From: Butyricicoccus faecihominis
GTDB lineage: Bacteria; Bacillota; Clostridia; Oscillospirales; Butyricicoccaceae
Direction of reading: 5' to 3'
Length of the DNA stretch: 64,000 nucleotides
NCBI RefSeq assembly: GCF_024462775.1
Contig: NZ_JANGCE010000005.1
Span: forward strand, 62,001 to 126,000
Shown here in pieces: positions 18,522-26,872 of this stretch. The notes beneath the pieces are model-generated. The model was given only the letters and a program-made list of their open reading frames with translations. It had not been told where the DNA came from and searched no databases. Numbering within the stretch: the stretch's first letter is position 1; each line of letters opens with the position of its first letter. The position numbers were made by a program, and so were the translations under genes.

Positions 18522-18824
18522 ATCGCATCCATAGTGGTAAATGGGCAGCCGCCAAGCGGCCGTGCCCACATAGCCCGCGATCGCGGCGGCGGTCTCGTTG
18601 TCCTCCAGCTGCATGGTAAAGGGCGCACCGTCGTCGCCAAAGCGGACTGTGAGCGCGGTCGGCGCCGCGGCAGGTTCGCCGCCGGTATCGGCGGGCTGGG
18701 TCACCGTTTCGCCGGGAGCGGCGGCGTCTGCCGTGTTTTCCGTGTTGTTCCGGCCGCAGCCGGTCAGCAGCGCGATCGTCGCCAGCAGGATAGCCGGCAG
18801 TATGGATAAGCGTTTTCTTCTCAT
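18489..18824 (-). pseudogene. Cyclophilin-like lipoprotein gene truncated by ICE insertion
   Basis: Start at MRRKRLSILP with GGAAGG before the ATG. A lipoprotein signal (LLATIALLTGC, lipid Cys at residue 23) is followed by a Thr/Ala/Pro linker and the first part of a cyclophilin-like fold (TALTVRFGDDGAPFTMQLED, then WRLPIYHY at ~91-98). In intact relatives a YHY-like motif is followed by a longer conserved C-terminal half. Here the frame leaves that pattern at about 18,530, reads through element DNA (GCDKIGLNQKTLI) and stops inside the ICE terminal hairpin. The missing half should lie beyond the other ICE end, outside the window. It is the last gene of the leftward operon. Confidence 0.75.
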
Positions 18825-18865
18825 AAGTTTTCCTTCCCGCGCCGCATCGGGCGCATCGTAAGCGG

Positions 18866-21214
18866 TCATGTTTCCGCCACCAGGGCGGTCAGCTCCGCTT
18901 TTTGTATCTTTCCGGCGGCCAGATAGGAAAAGCCGGTAAACAGCAGGATCACAAACAGCGCGGGCAGCAGGACGCCGCCGAGCGCCGGCCGTGAAGCGAA
19001 GCTGCTGATCCCGGCGAGCCGCATGGCCGCCGCCACGAGCGGGTCGGTCAGTATCCCGCTCAACGCAACGCCAAGCCCGGCGCCGAGCATGCTTGTCACG
19101 CCGAAGCGCAGGGCGAACGACAGGCGCAGGCGGCTGACGGAAAAACCCAGCGCCCGGTAGAGGCACAGATCGTTCTGCTCCCGGCGCAGCAGCCGTCCGC
19201 CGGTCATCGCAACGGTCACAAAAATGAAGAGCGTCGTAAGCGCCGTCATCACGAGGAGCAGCGCGCGCATGGCCGATAGAATACCGGCAAGGCCCGGCCA
19301 CGTGTTTTGGTGCACATGCACGTTGTGCCCAAAGGCCGTTTCCAGCGCTTGCGCGGCCGCGTTTCGCCGGTTTGGTTCAGTCAGAAAATAATGGGTGCAC
19401 CACATGTCCGGCGTGTCGCGCCCAATGCGGGCGTATCCCGCTCGGCTCAGGCCGATGTTCGCGCCCATATCGTTGGCGCACTGGTAAATGCCGGACACTG
19501 TAAATGTGCCGCTGCCCGCACCGGCGGAAAGCGTGACCGTGCCGCCGATTTTGACGTTCAGGTCGGCTGCCGCAAATTCCGTCAGCACCACCTCGTTTTC
19601 AGATGCGCTGGTTCGCCCTGCCAGCAAATGAAAACGCTCCGGCGCGGTGATGACATTCGCGGTGAAGTCCATGCCGTTTACAGCGACTGTGGGCATGGCC
19701 AGCTCGTACCGGCCGGAAATCGCGCTGTACCGGGCGATCACCGACTCGATCTCCTCCCGGCCGACTTCGCCCAAGGGCTGCACGGCGAGATCCAGATCAG
19801 CCGGATTGAACGCATCCATCATGCCCTCGCCGTTTGGCCCCAGCCAGCTGTTCATCCGCCCCATCATGGAGCAAAAGAATACCAGAAGCAGCGCCGCGAG
19901 GCAGGCGGCCCCATACTGCTTTTTGCCGCTGGTGAGCTGGCGCAGCGCCATCCAGAAGGCAAGGCCCTTTTGCCGGAGAGGCAGAAAGCGCGGCTTTTCC
20001 GCGTTTGCCGCTGCACCGCCGCGTATGGCGCGTAGCGGAGCAATGCGCAGAATGACAGCCGTTTTGCGCCAAATGAGCGCGCAAAGCAGCAGCGCTATGC
20101 CAGTCAGCGCGGCGGCGCAAAGCCCGAGCGGCATGGCGGCGGGCAGCAACAGGCCGGTGGTCGTCACCGTCATGCGGCTGGCCGCGCCGGCCAGTGGAAT
20201 GGCGCCCAAAAGGCCGAGCGCCAAGCCGCACAGGGAGGGAAGCAAATACTGCGCCAGCTGCACCCGGCGCAGTCCGCCGCCGGTAAAGCCGATTGCTTTC
20301 AAAATACCGATGCTTGCCGTATCCTGCTCCATGGCGCTGCCGGTACTGTGCGCGAGCACGACCATGGAGACCGCGAGCAGCACGGTGACAAAGGCCAGCA
20401 GAAAACCGGCGAACGCGTTTTGCAGGATCAGCATAAAGCCCGCGATCGACGCGGCGGAATGCGTGGATTCCGCGTACCGCGGCAAACTGGTGCGCTCGTT
20501 CAGCGCGGCGTTCAGCGCGGCGGCCGAAGCCGTCTTATCCGCTTGGGTAATATGGTACATCGCTCCGCCGCGGGCAAGCGCGTCAATCCCGGCGTCAGCC
20601 GCGAGCGCCGTCACTTCCTGATAGTCCTGTCGGCTGATCAGAAAGCTTTTCATACCGATCATGGAGCTGCCCATAAAGGGGTCCTCAAAATAGCCCTTGA
20701 TGGTAAACGTCTTTTCCACGCCCTGCCGGGTCACCGGAAACGAGATTTCGTCTCCGATGGCGGCGCCGAACATGGAAACGAGCGCGGGGGAAACATAAAC
20801 TTCGCCGGGTGCGGGCGCCGCCGGGTCGGACTGAAAGCCGTCAAGGCCCGTGGTATAGAGGCGATAAGGGTATCGCGCCGGGTCATAGGCGAGCAGCTGC
20901 CCTTCGCTGTCCGATTGCTGCGCCCCGATGCGGTAGTCCGCGAAGAGCAAGGGCTGCACGTTTACTTGCCCCACCTCGGGGAGGGCGGCAAGCTCCTGCG
21001 CCAGCGCGTGGGTGTCCGGCGCGCCGGATACCCATGCGGTAAGATCGCCAAAGCCCAGCCGTTCCATTTCTTCGCGTACATAGTTTCCCGCGCCCGTCCA
21101 GACGGACAGCACGGTGTTCAGACACAGGGAAACAAGCAGCAGCAGGATAAAAAGTCCCGCGAGCACGCGCTTATGCCGTTTGAGTCCGGCACGCAGCAAG
21201 GTGATAAACGCCAT
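18866..21214 (-). CDS. ABC transporter permease of the FtsX/MacB type
   Basis: 782 residues from the ATG of MAFITLLRAGLK, 14 bases after the stop of the ATPase gene. The layout is that of an FtsX-like exporter permease with two repeats: an N-terminal membrane segment (about residues 20-40), a large outside domain, a block of three membrane segments (about 265-390), a further segment near 430, a second outside domain, and a final block of three segments near the C-terminus. Such permeases use mechanical force from the ATPase to release lipoproteins, peptides or drugs rather than ordinary channel transport. The substrate is unknown. The truncated lipoprotein gene follows 41 bases downstream. 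Confidence 0.85.
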   Translation of the reverse strand: MAFITLLRAGLKRHKRVLAGLFILLLLVSLCLNTVLSVWTGAGNYVREEMERLGFGDLTAWVSGAPDTHALAQELAALPEVGQVNVQPLLFADYRIGAQQSDSEGQLLAYDPARYPYRLYTTGLDGFQSDPAAPAPGEVYVSPALVSMFGAAIGDEISFPVTRQGVEKTFTIKGYFEDPFMGSSMIGMKSFLISRQDYQEVTALAADAGIDALARGGAMYHITQADKTASAAALNAALNERTSLPRYAESTHSAASIAGFMLILQNAFAGFLLAFVTVLLAVSMVVLAHSTGSAMEQDTASIGILKAIGFTGGGLRRVQLAQYLLPSLCGLALGLLGAIPLAGAASRMTVTTTGLLLPAAMPLGLCAAALTGIALLLCALIWRKTAVILRIAPLRAIRGGAAANAEKPRFLPLRQKGLAFWMALRQLTSGKKQYGAACLAALLLVFFCSMMGRMNSWLGPNGEGMMDAFNPADLDLAVQPLGEVGREEIESVIARYSAISGRYELAMPTVAVNGMDFTANVITAPERFHLLAGRTSASENEVVLTEFAAADLNVKIGGTVTLSAGAGSGTFTVSGIYQCANDMGANIGLSRAGYARIGRDTPDMWCTHYFLTEPNRRNAAAQALETAFGHNVHVHQNTWPGLAGILSAMRALLLVMTALTTLFIFVTVAMTGGRLLRREQNDLCLYRALGFSVSRLRLSFALRFGVTSMLGAGLGVALSGILTDPLVAAAMRLAGISSFASRPALGGVLLPALFVILLFTGFSYLAAGKIQKAELTALVAET

Positions 21215-21228
21215 GTTGACACACCGCC

Positions 21229-21978
21229 TTACCAGTTCAGCGCGGTCAGCCATTCGCTGATCTGCGCTTCCCGCTGCTTGGCTTGGTCCGGCGCATAAGC
21301 GGCCAGCCGCAGCTCGTCCAGCACCTTGCCGTCCTCCAGATACAGCAGCCGGTTGCCACGGGCCGCCGCCCGCAATTCGTGCGTGACCATCAAGAGGCTT
21401 TGCCCCTCGCGGTTCAGCGCGGTGAGCAGGTCCAGCACTTCGTCGGTGCTGCGCCGACCCAGCGCGCCGGTCGGTTCGTCCGCGAAAAGCAGGCCCGGAC
21501 GGCCGATCATGGCCCGGGCGATTGCGGCCCGCTGGGCTTCGCCGCCCGACACCTCGCTGGGTAAGCGGTTTTCCGCTTCCGCCACGCCCATGCGGCGCAG
21601 CAGGTCGTGCGCGCGTTTTTGTGTTCCCGCCTGCTTGGGATGCAGATAACCCGCGACCGCAACGTTTTCCAGCAGCGTCAAATTACCGACCAAATGCGTC
21701 TGTTGGAATACGAATCCAAATTCATCAGCGCGCAGCCGCGCCATTTGCTTTTCGCGCAGGCGGGTGATCTCTTTGCCCTTATAAAATACCTGTCCGCCGC
21801 TCAATCGATCCATACCGCTGAGCGTGTAGAGCAGCGTGGATTTTCCCGCGCCGGACGACCCCATGACAACGGTGAAATCGCCTTCCAAGATCTCCACGTC
21901 GATCCCACCGAGTACCGGCTCGGCCCGGCCGGAAAATCGTTTGACCAGCTTTTTGCCGGAAAGCAATACCTTATTCAT
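21229..21978 (-). CDS. ABC transporter ATP-binding protein (LolD/MacB group)
   Basis: 249 residues with the Walker A GSSGAGKST, Q-loop VFQQTHLV, signature SGGEAQRAAIARA (one residue off the usual LSGGQ start: VSGGE), Walker B LLFADEPTGAL and switch histidine in MVTHEL. The DEPTGALGRRST element is typical of the LolD/MacB/FtsE subgroup. It is the partner of the FtsX-like permease directly downstream and overlaps the adenylating-enzyme gene upstream (ATGA), which points to a shared pathway. Confidence 0.93.
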   Translation of the reverse strand: MNKVLLSGKKLVKRFSGRAEPVLGGIDVEILEGDFTVVMGSSGAGKSTLLYTLSGMDRLSGGQVFYKGKEITRLREKQMARLRADEFGFVFQQTHLVGNLTLLENVAVAGYLHPKQAGTQKRAHDLLRRMGVAEAENRLPSEVSGGEAQRAAIARAMIGRPGLLFADEPTGALGRRSTDEVLDLLTALNREGQSLLMVTHELRAAARGNRLLYLEDGKVLDELRLAAYAPDQAKQREAQISEWLTALNW

Positions 21979-23342
21979 GCGCTTTTCTCCTTTTCAGCCG
22001 GTCCGGTCAGGATCAGTTTTTTCTTGCCCGTGCGCGGGTCGGGCAAAATCCGGTCCACGAACCGGATCTCGAATGCCACGTGCGCGAGACACTTTTCCCG
22101 CAAGATCCGCGCCATCTGCTTGCGCAGTTCGTTTCCAACGGCCGTGCGGCAGCCCTCCGCGGCTTCCGCCAGCAGTTCAAAGCTGCCCGCGCCGGTCTGG
22201 CGGAACTGATAATCCCGCAGGCCTTCGATGCAGAAGCCCTCGACCGACAGCGGGTGCAAAAATTCCCTGCCGCCCGCGCCGTCGTCGAACCAAAGCAGGT
22301 CCTCGCAGCGCCCCAGAACCAAGTCCGCGCGGGTAAAGGGATAGGGATCGTCCGGCGCGGGCTCACGCAGCGTCAGCCGGTCTGAAACGCGGTAGCGGAT
22401 CAGCGGCTGCGCATAGTTGTACAGCGAGGTCAGATACATTTCTCCGTTCTCAATTTCTATCACGTTCATATCGTCGAACAAAACCATGCCGTCCGCGTTT
22501 CCGGTATCCACGCCGAGCGCCAGCGATTCGCTCGCGCCGTAAAAATTCACCACATCGCAGCCAAACGCGTTTTCCAAATACAGACGGAGACCGGGTGCGA
22601 GCGGCTCGCCGCAGCATATCACGCGGCGGATTTCGTACTCTGACGCGCCCCGCGTGAGCTGTTCGCCCAAGATCTTGACCGCGGAGGGGTAACCGATGAT
22701 GATGTTGGGGCGAAACGCCTGTATGCGCCGGTCCCATTCGGCAAGCGGCGTGTTGACGTCGAGATGCAGCTGCGCGGCGCGCAGCCCGGCCGCGCCGTCG
22801 CCCACCGCCATGGCCCCGCCATAGCGGCCGCCGGTCGCGGCAAGATAGAGGATACGCGGCCCGCCGAGCAGCAGGCGTAAAATGTCCCCCGCGCCCATGT
22901 TCCACAGCGCGCCCCGGATGATGCCGAGCAGCATTTGCTCCCACGCGGCATTGTCGTACACAAAATAACCGGGGGTTCCCGTGCTGCCCGAGGAATGCAC
23001 CACATGGTACCCGCCCGCAAGCGACCGTTCGCCCAACGGATCATTTTCATCAAAGCGGCGCAGGTCGTCTTGCCGAAGACCCGGCACGGTGACGATTTCG
23101 TCAAAATGCGTCAGCAAATCGCGCTTGCTCATGGTGGGGAAGGCGGCGAGCGGCAGGGAGGAAAGCTGGCCGCGGGCGATACCGGCCTGCTCGAAGCGGG
23201 CGCGGTGCCAGTCGGAATGGTCCCATGCATACGCAAGCAGCGTTCGCAGCCGTAAGTCCTGTAGGGCTGTTATTTGGGCCCTTGTCTTTTTCGCGTTGGC
23301 GCGTAAACGGAAAAACTGCCGCAGCAAACCGAGGTAGTTCAT
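21975..23342 (-). CDS. PaaK/CapK-like adenylate-forming enzyme
   Basis: 455 residues related to phenylacetate-CoA ligase and coenzyme F390 synthetase-like proteins. Visible motifs: the phosphate-binding loop VHSSGSTGTPG (near residue 115), the GYPSAVKILG region, YGASE (near 270) and the RYRVSDRL region that normally carries the ribose-binding Asp (here in VSDR). The family activates a carboxylate as acyl-AMP, then transfers it to CoA or an amine. A recognisable C-terminal hinge Lys region is present (DPRTGKKKL). No carrier protein is nearby, so the acceptor is unknown. Its overlap with an exporter ATPase suggests that the product is exported. Confidence 0.8.
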   Translation of the reverse strand: MNYLGLLRQFFRLRANAKKTRAQITALQDLRLRTLLAYAWDHSDWHRARFEQAGIARGQLSSLPLAAFPTMSKRDLLTHFDEIVTVPGLRQDDLRRFDENDPLGERSLAGGYHVVHSSGSTGTPGYFVYDNAAWEQMLLGIIRGALWNMGAGDILRLLLGGPRILYLAATGGRYGGAMAVGDGAAGLRAAQLHLDVNTPLAEWDRRIQAFRPNIIIGYPSAVKILGEQLTRGASEYEIRRVICCGEPLAPGLRLYLENAFGCDVVNFYGASESLALGVDTGNADGMVLFDDMNVIEIENGEMYLTSLYNYAQPLIRYRVSDRLTLREPAPDDPYPFTRADLVLGRCEDLLWFDDGAGGREFLHPLSVEGFCIEGLRDYQFRQTGAGSFELLAEAAEGCRTAVGNELRKQMARILREKCLAHVAFEIRFVDRILPDPRTGKKKLILTGPAEKEKSA

Positions 23343-23355
23343 GGATACGCTCCTT

Positions 23356-24441
23356 TCAGCCGGCGGAGGGAACGGTCAGCACATATCCGCCCGCATAGTT
23401 TTCGCGGTGGAAATACCGCAGTTCTCCCGCGTTCTGGTCATACACAACCGTCCATTCGGTGGAGGAGAATTCGTTAAAGCCGTCCTTGCTGACGCTGTCC
23501 ATCGCGTCGCGCACGCCGTCCATCGTCATTTGCGGGGCTTCGGCAAGCGCGTCCAGCAGCATTTCATAGCGGGTATGCGACTCGGCGCTGCCGATCCCGT
23601 GTTTTTCCCCTTCGGCCAGATAAAAGTTGGTCAGCACAGGCGTTTCGGTCACGACCATCTCGTTATTCACATACTCTACCGCAACCGATCTTCCGGCGGC
23701 GTCCGCAATGGCGAAATGCACCATCATATCCATCGAGGCATGCATATCGTACTGCGCCAGCAGGGTGAGCGCCTCGTCCACGGTGGCGGCCCGATCAAGC
23801 AGCAGCCGGATGGCGGTGGTGGTCGTGATGCCGGGCTTGCCGGTGTTCTGGTCGATGGTGTCCGCGTCCTCGATCATCAGCACCGCCGCGCACAGTCCTT
23901 TTTCATTCATGCCGTCAAGCGGCGCGTAAACGGCGGCGGTCGTGACCGCTTGCTCCGGCAGCAGCCGCAGCGGGATGCCCGCGCTGCTCAAAAAACTCAA
24001 GTTCACGGTGGAGACCGATGCATACCCTTCATGCGGCGTTGCGCTGACGATCAAAGCGTCGCAGGCCTCCCAGTCGAAGTTGCGGCCAAACAGCGCGCCG
24101 CCGTCCGTACCCGGGACTGACAGCGTGCTACAGCCAAACCCGCCCGTCTGGAGCGTTGGGCCGTCGCCGTCCAGCAGCGCCTCGCTCAAATAATCCATGA
24201 CCTGCGCGTCGCTCGACGCGCCGCCCTGCTCTAAAAACCGCGAAAAGCCGTAATCGCCCTGATAGCCGACGACGGACAGACCGTCCTCCAGCTGTACCTG
24301 CGCCTGCGTGGGGGAGATCACCGTCAGTGCCGGCGCCGCGCCGCCGACGCTGCGCTCCGGTACACGAGCGGGGCCGCAGCCGGTCAGCAAAGCCAGCGCG
24401 AGCACGGCGGTCTTTTTTATAATGGATAGTTTTCTATGCAT
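23356..24441 (-). CDS. Secreted Ntn hydrolase lipoprotein (linear amide C-N hydrolase family)
   Basis: 361 residues from MHRKLSIIKK, with AAGGAGG before the ATG. A lipoprotein signal ends in LALLTGCGPA (lipid Cys near residue 22). The core shows family features of choloylglycine/penicillin V acylase and C45-type amidases: a Cys in GGFGCSTLSV placed before GGALFGRNFDWE (the RNFDW motif), a conserved LDGMNEKGLCAAV, and a C-terminal tail. The Cys is not at an extreme N-terminus, so an autocatalytic cleavage before it would be needed for a true Ntn nucleophile; this is inferred from the family. It would act outside the membrane on an amide-linked acyl compound. Confidence 0.8.
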   Translation of the reverse strand: MHRKLSIIKKTAVLALALLTGCGPARVPERSVGGAAPALTVISPTQAQVQLEDGLSVVGYQGDYGFSRFLEQGGASSDAQVMDYLSEALLDGDGPTLQTGGFGCSTLSVPGTDGGALFGRNFDWEACDALIVSATPHEGYASVSTVNLSFLSSAGIPLRLLPEQAVTTAAVYAPLDGMNEKGLCAAVLMIEDADTIDQNTGKPGITTTTAIRLLLDRAATVDEALTLLAQYDMHASMDMMVHFAIADAAGRSVAVEYVNNEMVVTETPVLTNFYLAEGEKHGIGSAESHTRYEMLLDALAEAPQMTMDGVRDAMDSVSKDGFNEFSSTEWTVVYDQNAGELRYFHRENYAGGYVLTVPSAG

Positions 24442-24455
24442 AGGACCTCCTTCGG

Positions 24456-25067
24456 TCAAACGTTGCGGATCCATAGGATCGCGCTCAATAAAATCATCAG
24501 CCCGCCCAATACCTGATTCAGCTTGCGATGCATGTTCTTTGTGACGCGGCCGCGGAACGCGGCTACAAGGCCGGACAGCAGCGCCCACCATCCGCCCGTG
24601 CCGATCAGAACGCCCGCGATCAGCTGCGCGCCTTGGCCCGGCGTCAAACGTCCGGTGATGCCGAACGCGGCGAACGCAACCAGAAAGGAGAGGATGGTCG
24701 CCGGATTGGCAAGGGCGAGCACAAACGAGGAGACAAAACACAAGGGCAGGCGGGCCTGCCGGTCAGTCGCCGCCGGTACCGGTTCCTTGGCGGCCAGCAT
24801 CCGCACGCCGCACGCGGCGAGGAGAACGCAGCCCGCCATGCACATACCGGTCTGATGCGCAAGCAGAAAATCGGATACCGCGGTCAGGCCGCATACGCCG
24901 ATCAAGGCATACAGGCTGTCCGCCGCGGACGAACCCAGCCCGGTCGCCAGCCCAGCGCGAAAACCGTGCGCCAGCGTGCGCCCGATGGTCAATGCGCCGA
25001 TCGCCCCGGCAGGCACGCCGAACACCAGACCGACCAGCAGCCCTTTCAGCAAATAGCTTTCCGGCAA
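24456..25067 (-). CDS. LysE/RhtB-family exporter
   Basis: 203 residues, six hydrophobic segments, and family patterns VGLVFGVPAGAIGALTIGRTL at the N-terminus and ALANPATILSFLVAFAAFG in the second half. The family exports amino acids and related small molecules. The start is a TTG with GAGGAGG eight bases upstream; no ATG in frame is suitable. Fourteen bases separate it from the hydrolase gene, so it is part of the same transcript. Substrate not predictable. Confidence 0.87.
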   Translation of the reverse strand: MPESYLLKGLLVGLVFGVPAGAIGALTIGRTLAHGFRAGLATGLGSSAADSLYALIGVCGLTAVSDFLLAHQTGMCMAGCVLLAACGVRMLAAKEPVPAATDRQARLPLCFVSSFVLALANPATILSFLVAFAAFGITGRLTPGQGAQLIAGVLIGTGGWWALLSGLVAAFRGRVTKNMHRKLNQVLGGLMILLSAILWIRNV

Positions 25068-25086
25068 TGGGCCGACCTCCTCTCGT

Positions 25087-25950
25087 TCACCCGGCTAAAT
25101 CCTGCGGCTGTACGGCAAGGGTGATCGCGGTTTTTTCGCGTTTGATCTGCGGGTCGTCAAAGATCAGCTCTTTGATTTGCCGGGCGGCGATCCGTCCGGC
25201 GATCGGGTTTTTCACACTGTCGACGCTGTTTAAGATCGTCGCGTCCACGGTCGCGTATTCAAAAGCCAGATCGGTGTTCAGCAGGCGGCAATCTTGCAGG
25301 ACGATGTTGTCCATATAGCACATGCCCTGCTCGCTTTCGATGGTGCAGCCCACAAACGTCACGTTTTTGGCGTTCCAGCCCAGATATTGGCCGGAGATAA
25401 AAGAATCATACACGGTCACGTTTTCACAGTTCCAAAACGCGTCCTTGGACAGCATGCGCGCGTTTCGTATCACAACGTTTTTCGCGCCGTCGAACGAATA
25501 GTTACCGGTCAGGGTAAAACCGTCGATCTCAATATCCGAGCTGTTCATGGCAAAGTAGTCGCCGCGCGCGGTCACATGTTCCATGCGGATGCGGCTGCAA
25601 TTCCATAGGGTTTCGCCGGCGTTTGAAAACGTGACGTTTTTCAGCGTAATACCGGATGAGCGGCGAAAATTCTTCGGCGCGTCCACCACGCAGTCGGTAA
25701 GCGCGATATTCTCGGTATACCAGATACCGGCGCGCGCCATTTCAAACAGCGTGCAGTTTTGCAGCACGATATCCTTGCTGTACCACAGCGGATATTTCCA
25801 CTGAAACAGGCTGTGATATAAGTTGATGTTGCGGCTCTCCTTCAGCGGCGATTCGCCGTCGGCAAAGGTGGAATAATAGATCGCGAGATCGCGGCCTTGG
25901 AACAGGGCGCGCTCGCCGGTGAGTAGCTGCTGTTCGATTTTGTTTTTCAT
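25087..25950 (-). CDS. DUF3737 right-handed beta-helix protein
   Basis: 287 residues from MKNKIEQQLLTGERALF. The sequence consists of many short repeats with aromatic and Asn/Cys ladder positions (NINLYHSLFQW, DIVLQNCTLFEM, NIALTDCVVDAP, GITLKNVTFSNA), the pattern of a right-handed parallel beta-helix and of DUF3737. No signal peptide is seen, so it is cytoplasmic. DUF3737 proteins are often found near cyclophilin-like and flavodoxin-type genes in Firmicutes; here too a cyclophilin-like lipoprotein gene lies just upstream. The biochemical role of the family is not known to me. Confidence 0.85.
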   Translation of the reverse strand: MKNKIEQQLLTGERALFQGRDLAIYYSTFADGESPLKESRNINLYHSLFQWKYPLWYSKDIVLQNCTLFEMARAGIWYTENIALTDCVVDAPKNFRRSSGITLKNVTFSNAGETLWNCSRIRMEHVTARGDYFAMNSSDIEIDGFTLTGNYSFDGAKNVVIRNARMLSKDAFWNCENVTVYDSFISGQYLGWNAKNVTFVGCTIESEQGMCYMDNIVLQDCRLLNTDLAFEYATVDATILNSVDSVKNPIAGRIAARQIKELIFDDPQIKREKTAITLAVQPQDLAG

Positions 25951-25987
25951 GGTGTCGGTTTCCTTTCTTCCGTAGGCTTGTGTGGGA

Positions 25988-26479
25988 TCAGGCGAGCGCC
26001 CAAACGACGGTCGCGTCGCCCGCGCCGAGCGCTTCCGCCAACCCCGCCGGGTCATCCACGCTGCCAAGGCGCGTGTATTGGTAGGTGCTTTGTAAGCTTT
26101 CGTAAAACAGCACCAAGCAGTCGTCGCCGTACAGCAGGATATCGCCGGCGGCGATCTGGCCGGGCGTTTCGGGATCGGTGGGCAGGCTGCCGTCTAAGTA
26201 AAAGTATTTTTCGTTGCCGTTCATTTCGGACATCGGCAGGGTGAGGGGAAATTGTTCGGTCAGCGCCTGCGCCGCGTCAGTGTCGATCAAGGTAGCCGCA
26301 AAGCTTTGACTGCCGATTGTAAGCGTGATGGCGGTCAAAGCGCTTTCGGGCTCGTTCGCGGCTTGCGTTTCGGCAGGCTCCGTTGCGCCGGTCGGTGGCG
26401 CTTCCGGCGCCGCCGTGTCCGCTCCCCCGCAACCGGTTATGGCCAAGAGTATCGTCAGTGTGGCAAGAAAATGGTGCAT
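25988..26479 (-). CDS. Cyclophilin-like fold lipoprotein
   Basis: 163 residues with a lipoprotein signal (lipid Cys in LLAITGCGG, residue 17), an Ala/Glu/Pro linker, then a cyclophilin-like domain: LTLPMSEMNGNEKYFYLDGSLP, a typical family signature, followed by IAAGDILLYGDDCLVLFYES. This family resembles peptidyl-prolyl isomerase folds but usually lacks the isomerase residues; its function is unknown. It is a distant paralogue of the truncated lipoprotein at the other end of the operon. A ribosome site AAGGAG precedes the ATG. Confidence 0.85.
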   Translation of the reverse strand: MHHFLATLTILLAITGCGGADTAAPEAPPTGATEPAETQAANEPESALTAITLTIGSQSFAATLIDTDAAQALTEQFPLTLPMSEMNGNEKYFYLDGSLPTDPETPGQIAAGDILLYGDDCLVLFYESLQSTYQYTRLGSVDDPAGLAEALGAGDATVVWALA

Positions 26480-26508
26480 TGCGTGATTCTCCTTCCTAAA
26501 AACAAAAG

Positions 26509-26739
26509 CTACTGATCGTTCTTTTTCGGTTTTTGCATTTGGTACCGCAAATAATCCAACCGGTCGAGTTTTTGCTGTTCGTCATGTACGCGCGCCAACT
26601 GACGGCAGCGCTGGCAGGATAGCAGCCAAAGCCGGTCGCCCTGCGTGGACGCCCCCAAAAAGCGCGCCGCAAAATCATCCGAACAGCCCGCGTCCTTTAG
26701 ATTTTGCATGATAGCGTCCTGTTTCTTTTTCTCGTCCAT
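26509..26739 (-). CDS. Small conserved cytosolic protein (76 aa), first gene of the operon
   Basis: Charged, mostly helical protein with a CQRCRQLARVHDEQQKLDRLDYL segment (two Cys in CxxC spacing) and no signal peptide. It is the first gene after the promoter at 26763-26791, with AAGGGGCGG upstream of the ATG. A pair of helices and the CxxC could bind metal, but that is a guess. Proteins of similar look (DUF-type, 'DAGCSDDFAARFL') occur next to cyclophilin-like genes in Clostridia by my recollection; I cannot verify it. Confidence 0.65.
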   Translation of the reverse strand: MDEKKKQDAIMQNLKDAGCSDDFAARFLGASTQGDRLWLLSCQRCRQLARVHDEQQKLDRLDYLRYQMQKPKKNDQ

Positions 26740-26762
26740 TGTGTCCGCCCCTTTATAGTGCT

Positions 26763-26791
26763 ATTATACCGTGGGGTAAGATGGATAGCAA
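26763..26791 (-). promoter_or_regulatory. Promoter of the leftward nine-gene operon
   Basis: Minus strand: -35 TTGCTA (26786-26791), 17-base spacer, -10 TATAAT (26763-26768). Transcription should begin near 26,756 and enter the 76-aa gene at 26,739. It is read divergently from the LysR promoter 28 bases away. Confidence 0.75.
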
Positions 26792-26809
26792 ATACCTATA
26801 TTGAATGAT

Positions 26810-26847
26810 AATTCATGCTTGACGAGCATGAATTGTGGCGTTATGAT
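26810..26847 (+). promoter_or_regulatory. LysR gene promoter with overlapping palindromic operator
   Basis: Plus strand: -35 TTGACG (26819-26824), 17-base spacer, -10 TATGAT (26842-26847). A perfect 10-bp inverted repeat (AATTCATGCT, arms 26810-26819 and 26825-26834, 5-base loop) overlaps the -35 box. Binding of a LysR dimer there would repress its own gene and could activate the divergent operon, the usual arrangement for this family. Confidence 0.7.
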
Positions 26848-26872
26848 AGCAGGGAAGGGAGGGGAGCGATGA

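Larger units (their letters stand above)
1..18530. mobile_element. End segment of a Tn1549-like integrative conjugative element
   Basis: All genes here run on the minus strand and carry proteins typical of Clostridia conjugative elements: ParA, ParB, a giant methylase-helicase with an ArdC-like N-terminus, DUF4314, a DUF3991/TOPRIM protein, a HipA-like kinase and a ribbon-helix-helix protein. GC content is visibly lower than in the chromosome to the right. The right boundary is inferred at about 18,522-18,532, because the reading frame of a chromosomal lipoprotein is interrupted there and continues into element DNA. The relaxase, type IV secretion genes and integrase are not in the window and should lie to the left. 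The element family is an inference from gene content. Confidence 0.85.

Noticed and set aside
18825-19301. N-terminal extension of the truncated lipoprotein frame
   Set aside because: It is the shifted frame of the upstream permease gene; a ribosome site and lipoprotein signal fix the start at 18824.
19647-20621. Plus-strand frame of 324 codons and similar ones at 20348-21298
   Set aside because: Antisense to the FtsX-like permease with Ser/Arg/Ala-rich composition and no family features.
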